From: Thuidium tamariscinum
Lineage: Eukaryota; Streptophyta; Bryopsida; Hypnales; Thuidiaceae
Assembly: GCA_947034885.2 (NCBI GenBank)
Contig: OX344754.2
Coordinates: 12,073,501 to 12,137,500 of the forward strand
DNA length: 64,000 nucleotides
Direction: 5' to 3'
The position numbers and the translations under genes were made by a program. Within the stretch, counting starts at the first letter, position 1. Each line of letters begins with the position of its first letter. Positions 1 through 12,155 of the stretch are shown piece after piece. The notes beneath the pieces are model-generated. The model was given only the letters and a program-made list of their open reading frames with translations, ran no database searches and was not told where the DNA came from.

Positions 1-577
1 ACTAGGATTTATTTTTGGGAAAGAAATAAAAATCCTTCTTACATATGCTCTAAAAGAGGATGCACTAAAAGTGAGAGGTTCTACTTGTACAAAGTCTTTA
101 AAAGTACAAGGAATTTTTTTGAAGCTCTATGACATCTAGTGGGTCTTTTTAGAGGTTTCTTGTGTTGCCCTTCAATTTGAACCCAAGTTACCTTCAACTA
201 TTCAAACAAAAAAATGTGTTATGTTATGTTTTATAGATATTGAGTTTGTGCTAATCAATTTTGTTTTTGTTCTTTATAATTCTCCAAGAGAGTTGAGAAT
301 TTTTTTGATAAGAGAAGCTGGATTGAGTAAATAAACAGTTTGGGAGGATAAATTGAATTGAAAGCAATGGGCATTGCATGGGTTTGGCATTAGGTTGGCG
401 CCAGAGAATAATTTGGTCTTGCATGTCCTAATCATAGTTTAATTGCAATTGTTGCTAGTCAGTATGATTTTGTTTTTAAGAAAACAGAGAAAATTGGAAA
501 TTTGAATAGCTAGCTAGCTAGAACATAATTTGCAAAGCAAGCTGTCTTAGGCTGACTGGCCTGGAAAAAATCAGATT
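1..577. other. AT-rich sequence without a recognised gene
   Basis: I see no coding sequence or clear repeat here. It lies downstream of the stop codon of the minus-strand GTPase gene, so its right part probably includes that gene's 3' UTR and polyadenylation region. A short run of the tetranucleotide TAGC (around 508-522) is the only low-complexity feature. Confidence 0.5.
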
Positions 578-2000
578 TCAGACAAATTTGCAACATTTCG
601 ATACAAGACTCATCATCGGTATTTTAGTCGAAACAAAAGTCTCAAGATCGGTACGGAGCGAATGCATGTCGAGGATTTCAGAGCCTGGTCTGCTGGACAC
701 GGTGTAAACGCGTTGCTTCCGCAGCAACTCTTGGTCCCGCAAGTTCATTTCCGGGTCTGTCGCCATGGCTGTCACTAGACCCTGGAACTCTGAGCGAGTG
801 GCCTGCACATACTTGTTGACCATCTCCTGATACAACTTTTCAGAAGAACGCTTGTCACGAGGTTCAACGCCGGTTTCGAGCCTTACCATGTTCGCAATAT
901 GCTGGTCGGCCTTGTTGCGTATAATGAACACCGGGACGTTGAACCGTATACTAGTTTTAATAATCTCCGCATCGATCCTAGAGAAACGCGCATCGTATAC
1001 CAGGAAGATGGCATCGAAGAGGAAGAGTCCTTGGTCATTGAAGTATTGCCACTCTGGAAACGCCATAGTTCCAGCGCCTGGGACGTCGTAAAACCACAAG
1101 GCCCCCGAGAACGATGGAAAAGTGGAAACGTCGAGTAATTTTTTGAAGCGAGTGATTTCAGATGTGCACTGGGTCACCCCTACACGCGCTGCGCCGACGT
1201 CTCCATATCCTAAACCCCAAAAGGTGTTGATGAAGGAAGATATTCCGCTTCCGGAGGTGCCGCACACAGCAATGTGGACATTGAAAGATCGGAACTGAAT
1301 CCGATCCCTAGCAACAGAGACTTGGCTCCGGGATGGCATGACAGCGGGCCCTATGCAATGCAGAACAACAGCATCTTCTTAATCACAGCATCAGACAACA
1401 ATTGACAGCAACGATTCAACTTGGAGAGGAAATCCAAAGATCAACCTCAACCTCGGCACAGAAAAAAGGATTCGTCCCAGGTCCCTCAATTTCAGGGTAT
1501 GTTCGAATTCAGGGAATCTAGAGAAATTTGCTGGATGAATCCTGGCATAGGGAAGACCAGATATCAAACAAAAACAATTCCATACCTTGAGGACTAGCAA
1601 AAAGCTCCGTGATGTCATACAGGGCCTCAGAGTTAAACAACTCGAGTAGTCCGCGTACGGCAATTGAAATACACATACAGCGATGAACTCCAACCTTGCG
1701 AAGTGAATATTCCACCTCTCTCAATGACCATCGCAATTCCATTATGCATTTACATAGACGTTCCACATCGGCCAAGCATAGCCTCTGAATCCAAGATTTC
1801 GTCGACTTCTTCATGATCGACTCTGTACATTGTTTGATCCACGAGAGCTTATCCTCCAGTTCAGTGCATACAGGATTGCATCCTCCATCCGACCTTGCAA
1901 TATTTATCACTTTCTGCATAGTCTGTGTCACTGGCAATGCTCCTCGAGAGCAGTTTAGTAATACCGGAGCTTGCACTCTTCCCTCCAACACATGATGCAC
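578..2000 (-). CDS. IRG (interferon-inducible GTPase)-like protein, 5' end unresolved
   Basis: Two exons are supported: 2000-1586 and 1350-578. The intron 1585-1351 has a GTATGG donor and a pyrimidine-rich CATAG acceptor, and joins the frames exactly (phase 1). About 395 residues are visible. Numbered from the Met at 1339, the C-terminal part is a dynamin-like GTPase domain of IRG type: P-loop GTSGSGISS (27-35), switch-II motif DVPG (85-88) and the guanine-specificity motif NKAD (142-145). The P-loop lysine is replaced by isoleucine, recalling the GMS subclass of vertebrate IRGs where Met replaces Lys. The upstream exon is helix-rich and begins after an acceptor (CCAG at 2001-2004) in phase 0 with no ATG, so more 5' sequence exists; a perfect donor (AG/GTACGT, exon end 2140) may mark the preceding exon. 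It is the neighbour of a kinase gene in the same orientation. The family call is by motif; biochemical activity with the Ile P-loop is unknown. Confidence 0.7.
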
Positions 2001-2294
2001 CTGGATTCAGTTGTACACAGATTGTTACTCTTGACTTGATACATATATTCTGATAAAAAATTAATGTGATCCCTTATGAATTGAACATAAAAAGAAATAA
2101 ACAAATCTCCATAGAGGCTAAGTGCCCGTCCATACGTACCTTGCTTCCTGAGATTGGGGATGATGAACCAACTCCTGATGATGTTTCACTTCCGTTGATA
2201 TTCGCCCTTCTGGTTATCAAAAGGAAGCCAGGACCATTTCAAAAGGCATACCCTTGACAAGAGTACTCTGATAGACAAGAAATGATCTAGTGTA

Positions 2295-3283
2295 CAGTCA
2301 GGTCCAGCTCAATTACGAATTCTTGCATACACAGGGAACAAAACTTCACTGCTGCCAATTTTGACGCCCTCCCAAGGGCTGAAAAATTATTTTTTTAACA
2401 TGAATTTTTTTTCACAAGATCCTCTCTATGTTAATAACACATGTGACAAATTTCAAGGTCAAGAAATTTACCAAAAAAAAGATATTTAGAATCTACTAAC
2501 ATGTGTAGTTAAGAAAAAAACTTCACTACTACCAACTTTGACACCCTCCCAAAAATTGGAAAAAAAAAAATTTGGCCATGAAATTTTGGGCATGAGATCA
2601 CCTCTATGTTAGTTATATGTGTCGTAAATTTCAGGTTCAAAAAATTTATTCCAAAAAAGATATTCAAAATCTACTACCATGTGTCAATATAAGGGACAAT
2701 TTCACTATTGCCAACTTCGATGTACATATTGGTAGATTTCAAATATATTTTTTGTGTGAATCTTTTGAACTTGAAATTTATCTTACATGTTATCAACACA
2801 AAGATGATCTCATGAAAAAAGTTTCATGGCCAAAACTTTTTTTTTCAATTTTTGGGAGGGTGTCAAAGTTGGTAGTAGTGAAAGTTTTTTCTTAACTACA
2901 CATGTTAGTAGATTTTGAATATCTTTTTTTCGGTGAATCTTTTGGCCTTGAAATTTTTCACACATATAATCAACATAGAGATGATTTCATTCCAAAAATT
3001 TCATGCCAAAAGAAAAAGTTTTCAATCCTTGAGACATTGGCAAAGTTGACAGCAGTGAAAGCTTACAACTACACATGTTGATAGATTTTGCATATCTTTT
3101 TTTGGGTGAATCTTTTGGCCTTGAAATTTTCCACATATGTTATCAACTTAGAAATGATCTTGTACAAAAAATTTCATAGTAAAAAACTAATTTTTCAGCG
3201 CTTGAGAGGGTGTCAAAGTTGGCTGTACTGAAATTTTCTTTAACTGTGACTGCAAAAATTCGTAATTGAGCTGGACCTGACTG
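2295..3283. mobile_element. TA-flanked 989-bp foldback (Tc1/mariner-like MITE)
   Basis: The ends are long inverted repeats starting CAGTCAGGTCCAGCTCAATT, about 27-30 bp nearly perfect, flanked on each side by TA (2293-2294 and 3284-3285). TA target duplication and CAGT termini are typical of Tc1/mariner-type elements. The interior is itself palindromic: a unit of roughly 170 bp containing CTACCAACTTTGACACCCTC is repeated on the left arm (near 2344, 2521 and, degenerate, 2700) and in reverse complement on the right arm (near 2845, 3020, 3205). No transposase ORF is present. It sits between the GTPase and kinase genes. Confidence 0.85.
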
Positions 3284-3636
3284 TACAAGATTCACAATCC
3301 AGTGTCACTAGTGGGTCGGGAAGCTAATTACTGCGCCCACCATTCTAATGTTCCACCACACATATTTTCGAGATCATTGCAAGGGAATTACAAGAGTTGA
3401 CCAGAGAGGATATGAAATGGAGTTTACCATCTCATTTGAACCATAACCACCTGCTAAATGTTAAACTCCATTTCATTTCGTCCATGGAAAACTATCCTAA
3501 CTCCTTGTCTACAGGTGGGGTTAAGAGTTCACAGGGACTCCGATTACCTTACACATGAAACGAGGTAAGTTTTAAATCACACGAACAAACGACCATAATG
3601 AAATCTAGAAGAAAACCCTACACAAAATGTTCCTAC

Positions 3637-5393
3637 TCATGCGCATTGAAGAGCCTTCAAGCTATGAATCAAGTCAAACAAGATGTGCAAGTTCAGAACC
3701 TGGAATCCAGTAGAAAGCAAAACGTTTGCCAGCTTGTTGATGGTTGCTCCATCGTGAAAAAGTGAAACACCTTGCACTCCCACAACCTTCGGCGCACTTC
3801 CAAAACATCTGGACGCTCCAATGAATTCAGTTTCCAACAATCTTCAATCAGCCTTCTCAAAGGATCTCCCGCACCGAGAGGAAGCTCAGGCCTCTCACCT
3901 CCAAGCACTGCCGCAAGAGTCTTGCCGACGTGTCCCATGTATTTTTTAAACGGAACCACGCCCGTCAAAATTTCGGAACACACCAAGCCGAAGCTGTACA
4001 CGTCTGCTTTCCAAGAGTAGCCATGCTCTCCACACCCCTCAGGCAATAACGTGGCGGCCATAACCTCAGGCGCCATATACGCTGGGGTACCTACTCGAAG
4101 TGTGCTGAATATAGAATGACCGTCATCTTGTACCTTCGAAGTCCCAAAGTCAGCAAGCTTCACGCGATAGAAGCGCTCAAAGGGTTTCGTGCTCTCATCT
4201 GGCCGATTCAAAAGGATGTTGGCCGGTTTCAGGTCACGGTGAATCACCCTCTGAAGTCTCAAAGCACACATTCCTTCCACAATTTGAGAAATTATATCCA
4301 TCGAGACATCAATTGGAAACACAAGCGATTCACCATGCAGCCTTCTCCTCTCTCTGATGATGGTGCGTAGGTCTGCTTGCATCTGCTCCATCACATAAAA
4401 TCCTTGAGCCCTTCCCTCCGTGTACCCAAATCCAAAAGTTTGCACTGCGTTCGGATGACGAAGTGATGCAAGAATCGAAACCTCCCTCTCAAATGCCCTC
4501 TCACACTCCAAGTGTTCAGGATCTAGCTGGATTTTTTTCACCACCATGTCTTGATCATGCCACTTGCACCTAAACACAGTGCCAAAACTTCCCTGTCCCA
4601 AATACTCTTGGTCTTGCACGTCTTGGTGGTCAATTCTTGACGGCAATGGGCCACCAGGTTGAACACTTAGCTCTTTCAATACTGAAGCAAGATTTGGTTT
4701 ACAGTTGTTTCCCGGATGACCAAGATGTCCTTGGTCGTTGTAAGCAGCTTCTCCAGCCACGACAGAGCATTGCCAGAGTTCTTTTCCCAGATCCAAGAAG
4801 CACTGCTTCAGAACTGGTCTACGTCGCCTTTCGCACCATTCAAAAAGTTCGGACGGTCGACAACGATCCAGCAATATAGCAGCAAGACCTCGCCACTCGT
4901 AGAAATCCCCCAAACTTTCATGTCTCCTGTGTTTGCACTTCGAGATGCTGAACACCGCCTGCACCAAATCCAAGCTGAAAGAAAATTCTCGGACGAGAGA
5001 AGATATCATTCTCGACACGCTGATGTTGCCAATGTCCGAGTCAAGCAATTCAGCACAGCTCAAGATGTAACACCCCCCACTCTGCATGCACCGCTCGATT
5101 TCTGCCAAGGAGAGTAAAAACCATGATAGAGACTCTGCTTCTTCAATGGGTTCTACGATGATGGATGGGTCGTCACGCCATCGCAGCACCATCGGCACAA
5201 GTGCGGCGATCTTCTCCACACCGGCCTGGTAGACATTTGCAAGCCCCTCACACTCAGCACGATTGGTCTTGACCATAGCCAAGTTCGTCCGTGCTTGCTC
5301 CAGGGTCTCTTCTTCCAAAACCTGTATCGCGTACATTAAATAGCAGGTTAACTCGTCTAAGTGGACATCACCAAGTTCCATGAGAGAAGTCAT
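3637..5393 (-). CDS. TKL-type Ser/Thr/Tyr protein kinase with helical (MLKL-like) N-terminal domain
   Basis: The protein begins with an in-frame ATG at 5393. Residues 1-160 are helical, with an N-R-x-E-C-x-x-L segment near 45-52 that resembles the four-helix N-terminal domain of plant and animal MLKL-type proteins (inference). A complete kinase domain follows at about 260-540: glycine loop GQGSFGTV (267-274), catalytic Lys 287/288, HRDLKPAN (386-393), DFG (416-418), APE (442-444), DVYSFG (465-470) and the C-lobe Arg in ERP (528). All catalytic residues are present, so it should be active. The open frame runs to 3693, but a donor after 3771 and an acceptor before 3699 define a phase-0, 71-nt intron, giving a last exon that ends at 3637; I prefer the spliced form. 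An acceptor-like CAG lies two bases before the ATG, so an upstream exon cannot be excluded. The substrate is unknown. Confidence 0.85.
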
Positions 5394-5416
5394 CACTGCA
5401 AATCTCCACTATACCC

Positions 5417-5524
5417 TCAGAGAGACACCAGGACAAAATCACGTGTTCTGAGCTGCTCGGGGTTGATCCGTTCCTGGTAGTTTGCAAGGCGAAGAGAGTC
5501 CAAGATCTTGATACCAAATACCAT
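5417..5524 (-). other. Upstream ORF of 35 codons before the kinase start
   Basis: A minus-strand ATG at 5524 opens a 35-residue reading frame ending with TGA at 5417-5419, only 23 nt before the kinase ATG at 5393. Its predicted peptide (with LDSLRLANYQERINPEQLRT) looks more protein-like than random sequence. It could be a translation-controlling uORF, or the remnant or alternative 5' coding exon of the kinase gene. Its presence in the mature mRNA is not shown by sequence. Confidence 0.4.
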
Positions 5525-7973
5525 CAGTAAACTCAGAATAACCGTAAGTCAGCTTTCTGGTTTTCCGAACATTCGGACTAGAGTCGGTAGACAGGGGCCC
5601 TGCCATTCAAGCATACACGGTCACTCTCTTGCATGCCGTGGGATCTTAATCGCCAGATTTTAATGATGCCAAGCTACCTCAACAATAGAATCTACTACAG
5701 TGTGTCTCAGTGACATACTTTCAAACTGTAACGTCTTGATGCGATTCACAGTCTATGATAATTATAACGCACTCCTGATCTCAATCTAGCGAAGCACACC
5801 AGAATTCCATGGGCGGTTGATGAAACACTCCCCTTCAGATGAAAATTAGGGTTCCAATACTAAGGAATCAAAGCGTGCTGACCGTTCTAAGAGCTCGCCA
5901 GATACTTGACCCCTAAATCTAAGGTATAGAATCCGATCCCTGTGAACAAGAAACGATGGAAAAGGTGAAAGGTTGAATTCGCAGTGTCCGAATTGTTCAC
6001 AGGGGGTACTTGGTCCTTCTAGCCTGTGTGAACAATTTTGCCTACTGCGGATTCACTACGAGTTTTCTGTGTTTCCGCGATAACAATCCCGCAGAATTCA
6101 GCTACGAAATTATGCATGAGGAGATTTCTTACTACATCGGTGACGGCCAGTCGTTTGTCAAAGCGCGCTGTCCTCCGAACCGCGCGATCCACCGTCAAGT
6201 ACGCTCCCTGCTACGATTTGAAGTTCGCACCGTTCAATGACCACATAAAACGACCAAGAGGCCCAGCGAAGTCACAGGGACGCCCATCTCCAACAAGAGC
6301 ACAACTTCACAACTGCTACTAGGGTATTGCCTTTCGTTGATCGAGAGCAGGCTCCCCGCCGACAGTGCATAGTGCCGACAATCCTGGGGATACTGTAGCT
6401 CTTTTATTTTGTTGTCAACAATGCAAAAACCGGGGTGCACATCCTGGCTGCTTGGTTTTAGCCTCTGCGTCTTGCATGTTACGGGGAAACATTTAGGGTA
6501 CTGCCGAGCAATTGCAATTATCACCGTGGGCTAAAGTACCAGTTAGACCTCTTCACTTTCAGGAAATCTGGCTTAACCTCTGCGGAGGTCAATCTTTGCT
6601 TTGCAACTCGCTTGTAGTGACACTATGCCACCTTGTGCTGGACCAAACCTAGGTCAGTTATGCAGAGCCTTTGCTGCTGTGTCACCAGACCTGGAAGAAC
6701 TGGAACCACTTCAGAGATGGGTTACCCCAGAATTTTCTCAATTTTATGCATCCCCAGCCTCACACCACCATAGATTCGTCAATGCTCATGTTCTAATCCT
6801 CGTTCATACATCGCCTTGCCGCCATGACCTTCAATGAACTGATGCAAAACAAAGAAAATCTCACCCTGTGGAGGGACGCAGGATTCCAAGCAGCCTCATC
6901 ATGAGCTCACGATCGTCATCAAAGCGACATTCAACCCCTCCCTTCCTGCCGCAGCTCATTCGCATTCCTGCATTGCGAGCTCTCCGTCGCCACGAGCTAC
7001 GGCGATAGAAAAAGCATTCACCTGAAGGAGCATGAATGCATGATCCCTCTTTGTTCAAAAATAATTGCTCCTCTCCACATTCAGCTATGCAATTGATGCA
7101 CGACCTAAAGAAGAGCGCCAAAGTCGACTCCCGTACTGAATTAAACTCTTCATTTGTCTATCCAAATGAAGATTAAAACTCTTCTTAACCTTCCTACCCT
7201 CCTTCTCCCTCTTCTTTCACCGGCTTCCAGTTACCACAGCGGACGACCATTCGCATGCAACAAGAAGCTCGCTTAATCACTCTTAATCGCAGCAGCAGAA
7301 GCGCTCTATCTCTCTCCAGTTGAATGCTCTGGGATTTAAATGATCATGCATAAAATGGTACAGACACAGAGGCAGGGTGAGCTTATGATTCCGTCGGTGC
7401 CATGACAAGCTCCATTGCGACAGCGAGAAAAAGGCGCATCCAAGAGTACGTGCCATATTGATGGTATTGCACAATCATGCCTCATTAAATCTCGAAAAGC
7501 AGGCATTACACAATCTTCGAGCTTCTGTTGAACGAGCTGTTGCCAGAATTGGTCTCCCACTAGAGTGAAGTTGTATTTAAGGATTCTCAGACAAAAAATT
7601 CTTTAGTGTATAAAATAGACAGATTGTAAGACTACTGTATCCTACCGTAATACCCCGAAGGCCAAAACCAGAGGATGTGATATTAAAGAAAAATGGATGT
7701 ACGATCTCCGCCATTCAGATGAAAAGTGTCGTGTGGATGATTTAATATCACGTTCCCCTTGCGCGGTCTCATTGCTCTCCGCTCTAACACCCGTCATTCA
7801 CGATACGCGACAGATCTCTAATCCGACATTAGTACAGTCCTGCACTCGTAAGGAAATAGAGAAATTCCACATTCCCCACCTCGTCACGGATTCAAACATT
7901 CACAATCTGTGAGTTTGACGTTGATTTCAGATCACCAATTCAGTATTGCAATCGCATTCGCGGTTCTTCAGCT
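5525..7973. other. Intergenic region between divergent genes; no supported gene
   Basis: This separates the minus-strand kinase from the plus-strand Rossmann-protein gene and should hold both promoters. GC content is higher than in later intergenic DNA. Several short open frames on either strand (around 6010-6320, 6861-7121, 7336-7560) lack ATG starts or recognisable domains. The stretch 7336-7558 minus follows a plausible acceptor and could be an unrecognised exon, but nothing confirms it. A small palindrome (CTTCATTTG ... CAAATGAAG) lies near 7148-7172. Confidence 0.4.
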
Positions 7974-10881
7974 ATGGCAGCTATGGCGGCCTCCGCTGCA
8001 GCCACGGCATCGACCATGCTTTGCTGCCCCAGCTTGCGCATGGAGGCGCCACTTTCGTCGTTGCGGTGCTTCCGCCCCAACGAGCTCGTGCAATTGGGGA
8101 CCCAAGCTCGACTTCGACTTTGCAGTAACGGGTAAGTGTTTCTTTAGGGTACAGGAAGGAATCGTATCGGATAGTAGTGACATTGCTCAGGTTTCTTGTG
8201 GTGAGAATTTTTTCATTTGGGCAATCAATGCAGGCCGCAGGTGAAGTGTGCTTACAGCCCTGACTACAGCGCCTCCCCAATTGACGTTGTTGCTGAAGTC
8301 AAGTCTCAGAAGGTGATTTTGAACCCTCCACCAAAGCCGTTTGTACCTCTTTTGGCAATGTGGTCAGAAATTGGGACAAGTACTCGGATCTCTTGAATTA
8401 TATCACCTGAGTTCTTCACGTTTTCACCATGAAATCGTTTGAATGTGTTGGAAGTATTAGAGAAGGTGATAGTAAAGAGAGGTTCGAGATTAATTGAATT
8501 TGAGCAGAAGTTGGCCCATCGTAGCTGCGAGAAAGACAGTGGTTATATTAGTTTATAGATGAAGTCATAGTGCATCGTTCTAGTTTTTGGTTATTCATCT
8601 TGACATAGGTTTTGGCAATTGTGGTTGTGTTTTAATCTGATGCACAAGGTTTTTTTTTTCCTTGGGCGTGCAGATTCTGGTGTTGGGTGGGAATGGTTTT
8701 GTTGGGACAGCAATCTGCAAACGCGCTATTGCACAGGGCATCTCAGTGGTGAGTCTCAGCCGATCTGGACGCCCATCGAACCTGGAGTCTTGGGTGGATC
8801 AAGTCACCTGGATATCAGGCAAGCTGACTGCAAGCCCAAACCAAAAGAAGAGAAATTTATTTTTGGTTCATGACCACTTTATCATGTCTGCATGGTCATG
8901 CTGTAACTGCTTGCAACTCCTCATGGTGTTTTATAATTTCTATAAGCTTTGTCTCATTACACTGCACCAAATTATTTTACAAGTGTACTTTTGGGTGCAA
9001 CATCTTCAAGCTACAAAGAATTCTTCCACATAAGGAGATCTTTTTGTAGTGGAAATTAGTAGTACCCACGATAGTTACAATGTTTGGTGTGCTTTGAAAT
9101 TTCCTGAGTTTAAATACGAAGCACTCCGAAACTTGTGCGAGTGTATGTTGAGTGTTGCTTGCTAGGCATAACATCCGTCACAAGACTGATGGAATGTAAG
9201 GTGGACCATGAACCACCGCGTGCAGTTGAAACCGGTGTAAACCAAATCTTGAGAAGTGGTACAATTTCCTTGTTCTTTACATAAGATAAGCCACTCCATC
9301 TTGGGATTCACCCTATGTAAGGCGACATTGATTTGGGCTTCCACCCCTTGTGCACAGTATCGTACGTTGATGAGGCCACTTGATGAAGTGACTTACCCGA
9401 CGCTTGTTTAGCCCTCACAATAGACAAGTTTGGAGTGTCTTACAAAGTCATGCTTGAGAAAGACATGAAAATTCATGAGTACTTTTTCTTGAGTTGATGG
9501 TGTTTGCAGGTTTTGACATACCCCAGGTTTATAAGTGGTAGCCTAATAACTTTGGGTTGGAACAGGTGATGTATTTGTCACCGAGTGGGACTCGCTCCTT
9601 GATGGCGTGCAAGCAGTGGTCTCCACCTTGGGTATTATTGGACCCAATGATCAGATGGAGAGGATCAATGCTGATGCTAACATCATAGCCGTAAATGCTG
9701 CAAAGAAGGCTGGTGAGTGATTTACTGTGTGAGCAAATATTTACTTCCTGAAAAACTCTGCATATTTTGTCTGTCCTCACAACAAGTCATTTCATCAAAC
9801 ATTGATCTATTTGACTTTAATTGATTCGCTTTTCAATTCTGGACTTATTGTTGACTGATTCTTGGCGGCGTTACACAGTACACTAGTACAGTATCTATTA
9901 GTCTGATTAGAAAATCATATGCCTCCTTTTGAATGTGATGAATTTTCAGGTGTTCCAAAGTTCATCTACATCTCGGTACATGACTATAATTTGCCACAGT
10001 TCGCTCTGAACAACGGCTACTTTCAAGGAAAGCGAAAAGCAGAAGTTGAGATTCTATCAGCGTTCCCCAACACTGGTGTGTTTCACCAAACATCTTCCCC
10101 TTTTTCCCTTTTTGCATTTTCCTGGAGATGAACAAAGAGCTTGTCTAATTGCCATCCTTTTTCATTAAGTATCCACGAATTTGTTACAGGTTTTGAAAAT
10201 CATACATAATGTTCTAGAACCGAGGGATTTCCTCCCACGCTGCAGCTATAGAGTTGCCGGCATCTCTTAATAGCTCGACATCGCACCGCGCTTAAGCTAC
10301 ATACTACGTATGTCATCGGCTATAGCATCTAACCAAAACAAACCGCGTCAAAATTTAAGCTTTCTGTGACAACTCATCAGAGGATGTAATATCTTTTCCG
10401 AAGAGTCTTATAATTACAGTTTCATTGACACCGCATTGTTGTGAGAGGCAAAGGGACCCTGCTAGAACTGGTTTAAAATGTTATGAGTTGCACCGACAGA
10501 GTGCAGGTTTCTGTCCACATGATGAGGAGTAAATGGAACTCCAATATAGATTGTTCGGCCAATCTTTTATTGATGCTATTGTTCTGTTTGTTCTGGTCTT
10601 AAAAACCAGGAATCATTCTTCGACCAGGATTCATTTATGGAAAGAGAAGGTTCAATGGAGTGGACATTCCCTTAGACATTGTTGGAGAGCCATTGGAAAG
10701 GGCTCTAGCAGCTGCAGCCTCATTTACCCGGCCCTTGCAGAAATTGCCTGCTTCGGACCTCTTGCTCGCTCCTCCAGTGAACGTGGACGACGTGGCTGTT
10801 GCAGCAATAAGGGCCTTGCAAGATGACGACTATTTTGGAATATTCACCATAGAGCAGATAAAGGAGATGGCGAAAGCTTGA
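7974..10881 (+). CDS. Plastid NAD(P)-binding Rossmann-fold protein (At1g32220-like atypical SDR)
   Basis: Six exons join in phase: 7974-8131, 8234-8312, 8674-8818, 9566-9712, 9950-10075, 10610-10881, giving 308 residues. Exon 1 encodes an Ala/Ser/Arg-rich, acid-poor N-terminus typical of a chloroplast transit peptide. The dinucleotide-binding motif GGNGFVG is at 84-90 and the SDR active-site pattern Y-x-x-x-K at Tyr200/Lys204 (GYFQGK). The segment ISVHDYN before it and the late ILRPGFIYG are characteristic of the atypical, NDUFA9-like SDR family to which Arabidopsis At1g32220, a plastoglobule-associated protein, belongs. The length matches that family. Intron 3 (8819-9565) uses a GC donor (TCAG/GCAAGC); no GT donor restores the frame. 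The substrate is unknown. Annotation as a plastid protein is by homology and transit peptide only. Confidence 0.93.
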
Positions 10882-12155
10882 GAAGGAAGTTAACTGAACT
10901 ATGTATTTCCCACTTTTCTCCAGTGCAAATGGGTGCAAAATCCGGGACAGAAAACTCTCAGATTAAAAAAGACAGAGAGAGGAGGCGTGCAGAGCTTGAA
11001 GAAACTGCGTTTTGTGAATATTTCACGATCTGTGTTGAGCGGTCTTTATTAGAATGGAGAAGATACTTGCATTAACTTGGTGGCTTCTAGGGCTGTTTCA
11101 AATGCTGCTTGATTGGAATGCAAGGAGCAGAAATTTGGGTAATGGTAGAGGATACCGGGTACTAAGGTGAAGCCACCCATAACTGACCAAGTAAGCAAAT
11201 TTGGACATGATCTAGAGTAGTGCAAGGTTTCAGGGGTGCAATGATAGAAATGATGGGGTTTGCAAAATCTTTGGTAATTTTATCACTTGAATTGAAATTA
11301 CTATGAATTTTGAGAGGTTAAAAGTGCTTTGAACAAATAGCTAATCTTTAGACTCTTCCAACTTTGATCATTTGAGAACTACTTTCTTGCTCATTTGCTT
11401 CCCACTTTCTTGCTCACTACTTTGGGACATTTGTCATGAACTTATTAGTCTAGCCTTGAAAAGTTGAAAAACACACATTCTAAGCTTCAATTGGAAATTT
11501 GTTCTAGTCTTGGTTGGAAATGACTTAGTCTATTGGTTGGGTACGGGGCATTGGTCAAGAATAGGTGGTTCAACCTTATTCTTTGTCAATTTAAGCAATT
11601 GTTCATGTATGTAGTTTTGATGTATCATTCTTTTAAGAGAAAATGTGTTAGGAGAATACTAGAAGCTTACAACCTTACTTCAACCACTTAATCCTTAAAG
11701 GATGGATTGGTGCCTATGGGAATCATCCATTTTGATACCATGTAAATCATTCAATTAAAAAAATATAAAAATACTCATTAGAATTCCAAGTAATATAGAA
11801 GATCTCCTATTTTCATTCAAAATTTTGAGAATGAATAGTTGAACTTTTGTCCTATACAAAAAAATTGTCATTCATTCGATACAAAATGTTTATTTTTATA
11901 TTCAATAGTTTAAGATTTCAACATAGGTGCTATTTGGGTTTGGTAGGGAAAATATTTCTTCATGTGGAAAAATAGATTTGAAATAGATTTGAAATTTTAC
12001 TTTATTTTATTTTTTTGTCAAAGAACAAAAATACTGTGAAGATTTTTCTTGGCAAGATTTTATAGAACATACCCTTGTTATATTGATATGTCTATTTCTA
12101 GGTAAAGGCTGGTTAGGAAATCAATAGAAAATCAATGGCTCATAATACATCATAA
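10882..12155. other. 3' flank and AT-rich intergenic DNA
   Basis: The left part is probably the 3' UTR of the Rossmann-protein gene. The remainder is AT-rich with no open frame of interest and no clear repeat. Confidence 0.4.

Noticed and set aside
4716..5117. Plus-strand open frame of 133 codons
   Set aside because: Lies wholly antisense to the kinase coding exon and has no domain; it is a shadow frame.
6861..7560. Minus-strand open frames upstream of the kinase
   Set aside because: Starts are TTG or GTG; no domain and no splice-consistent join to the kinase gene could be demonstrated.
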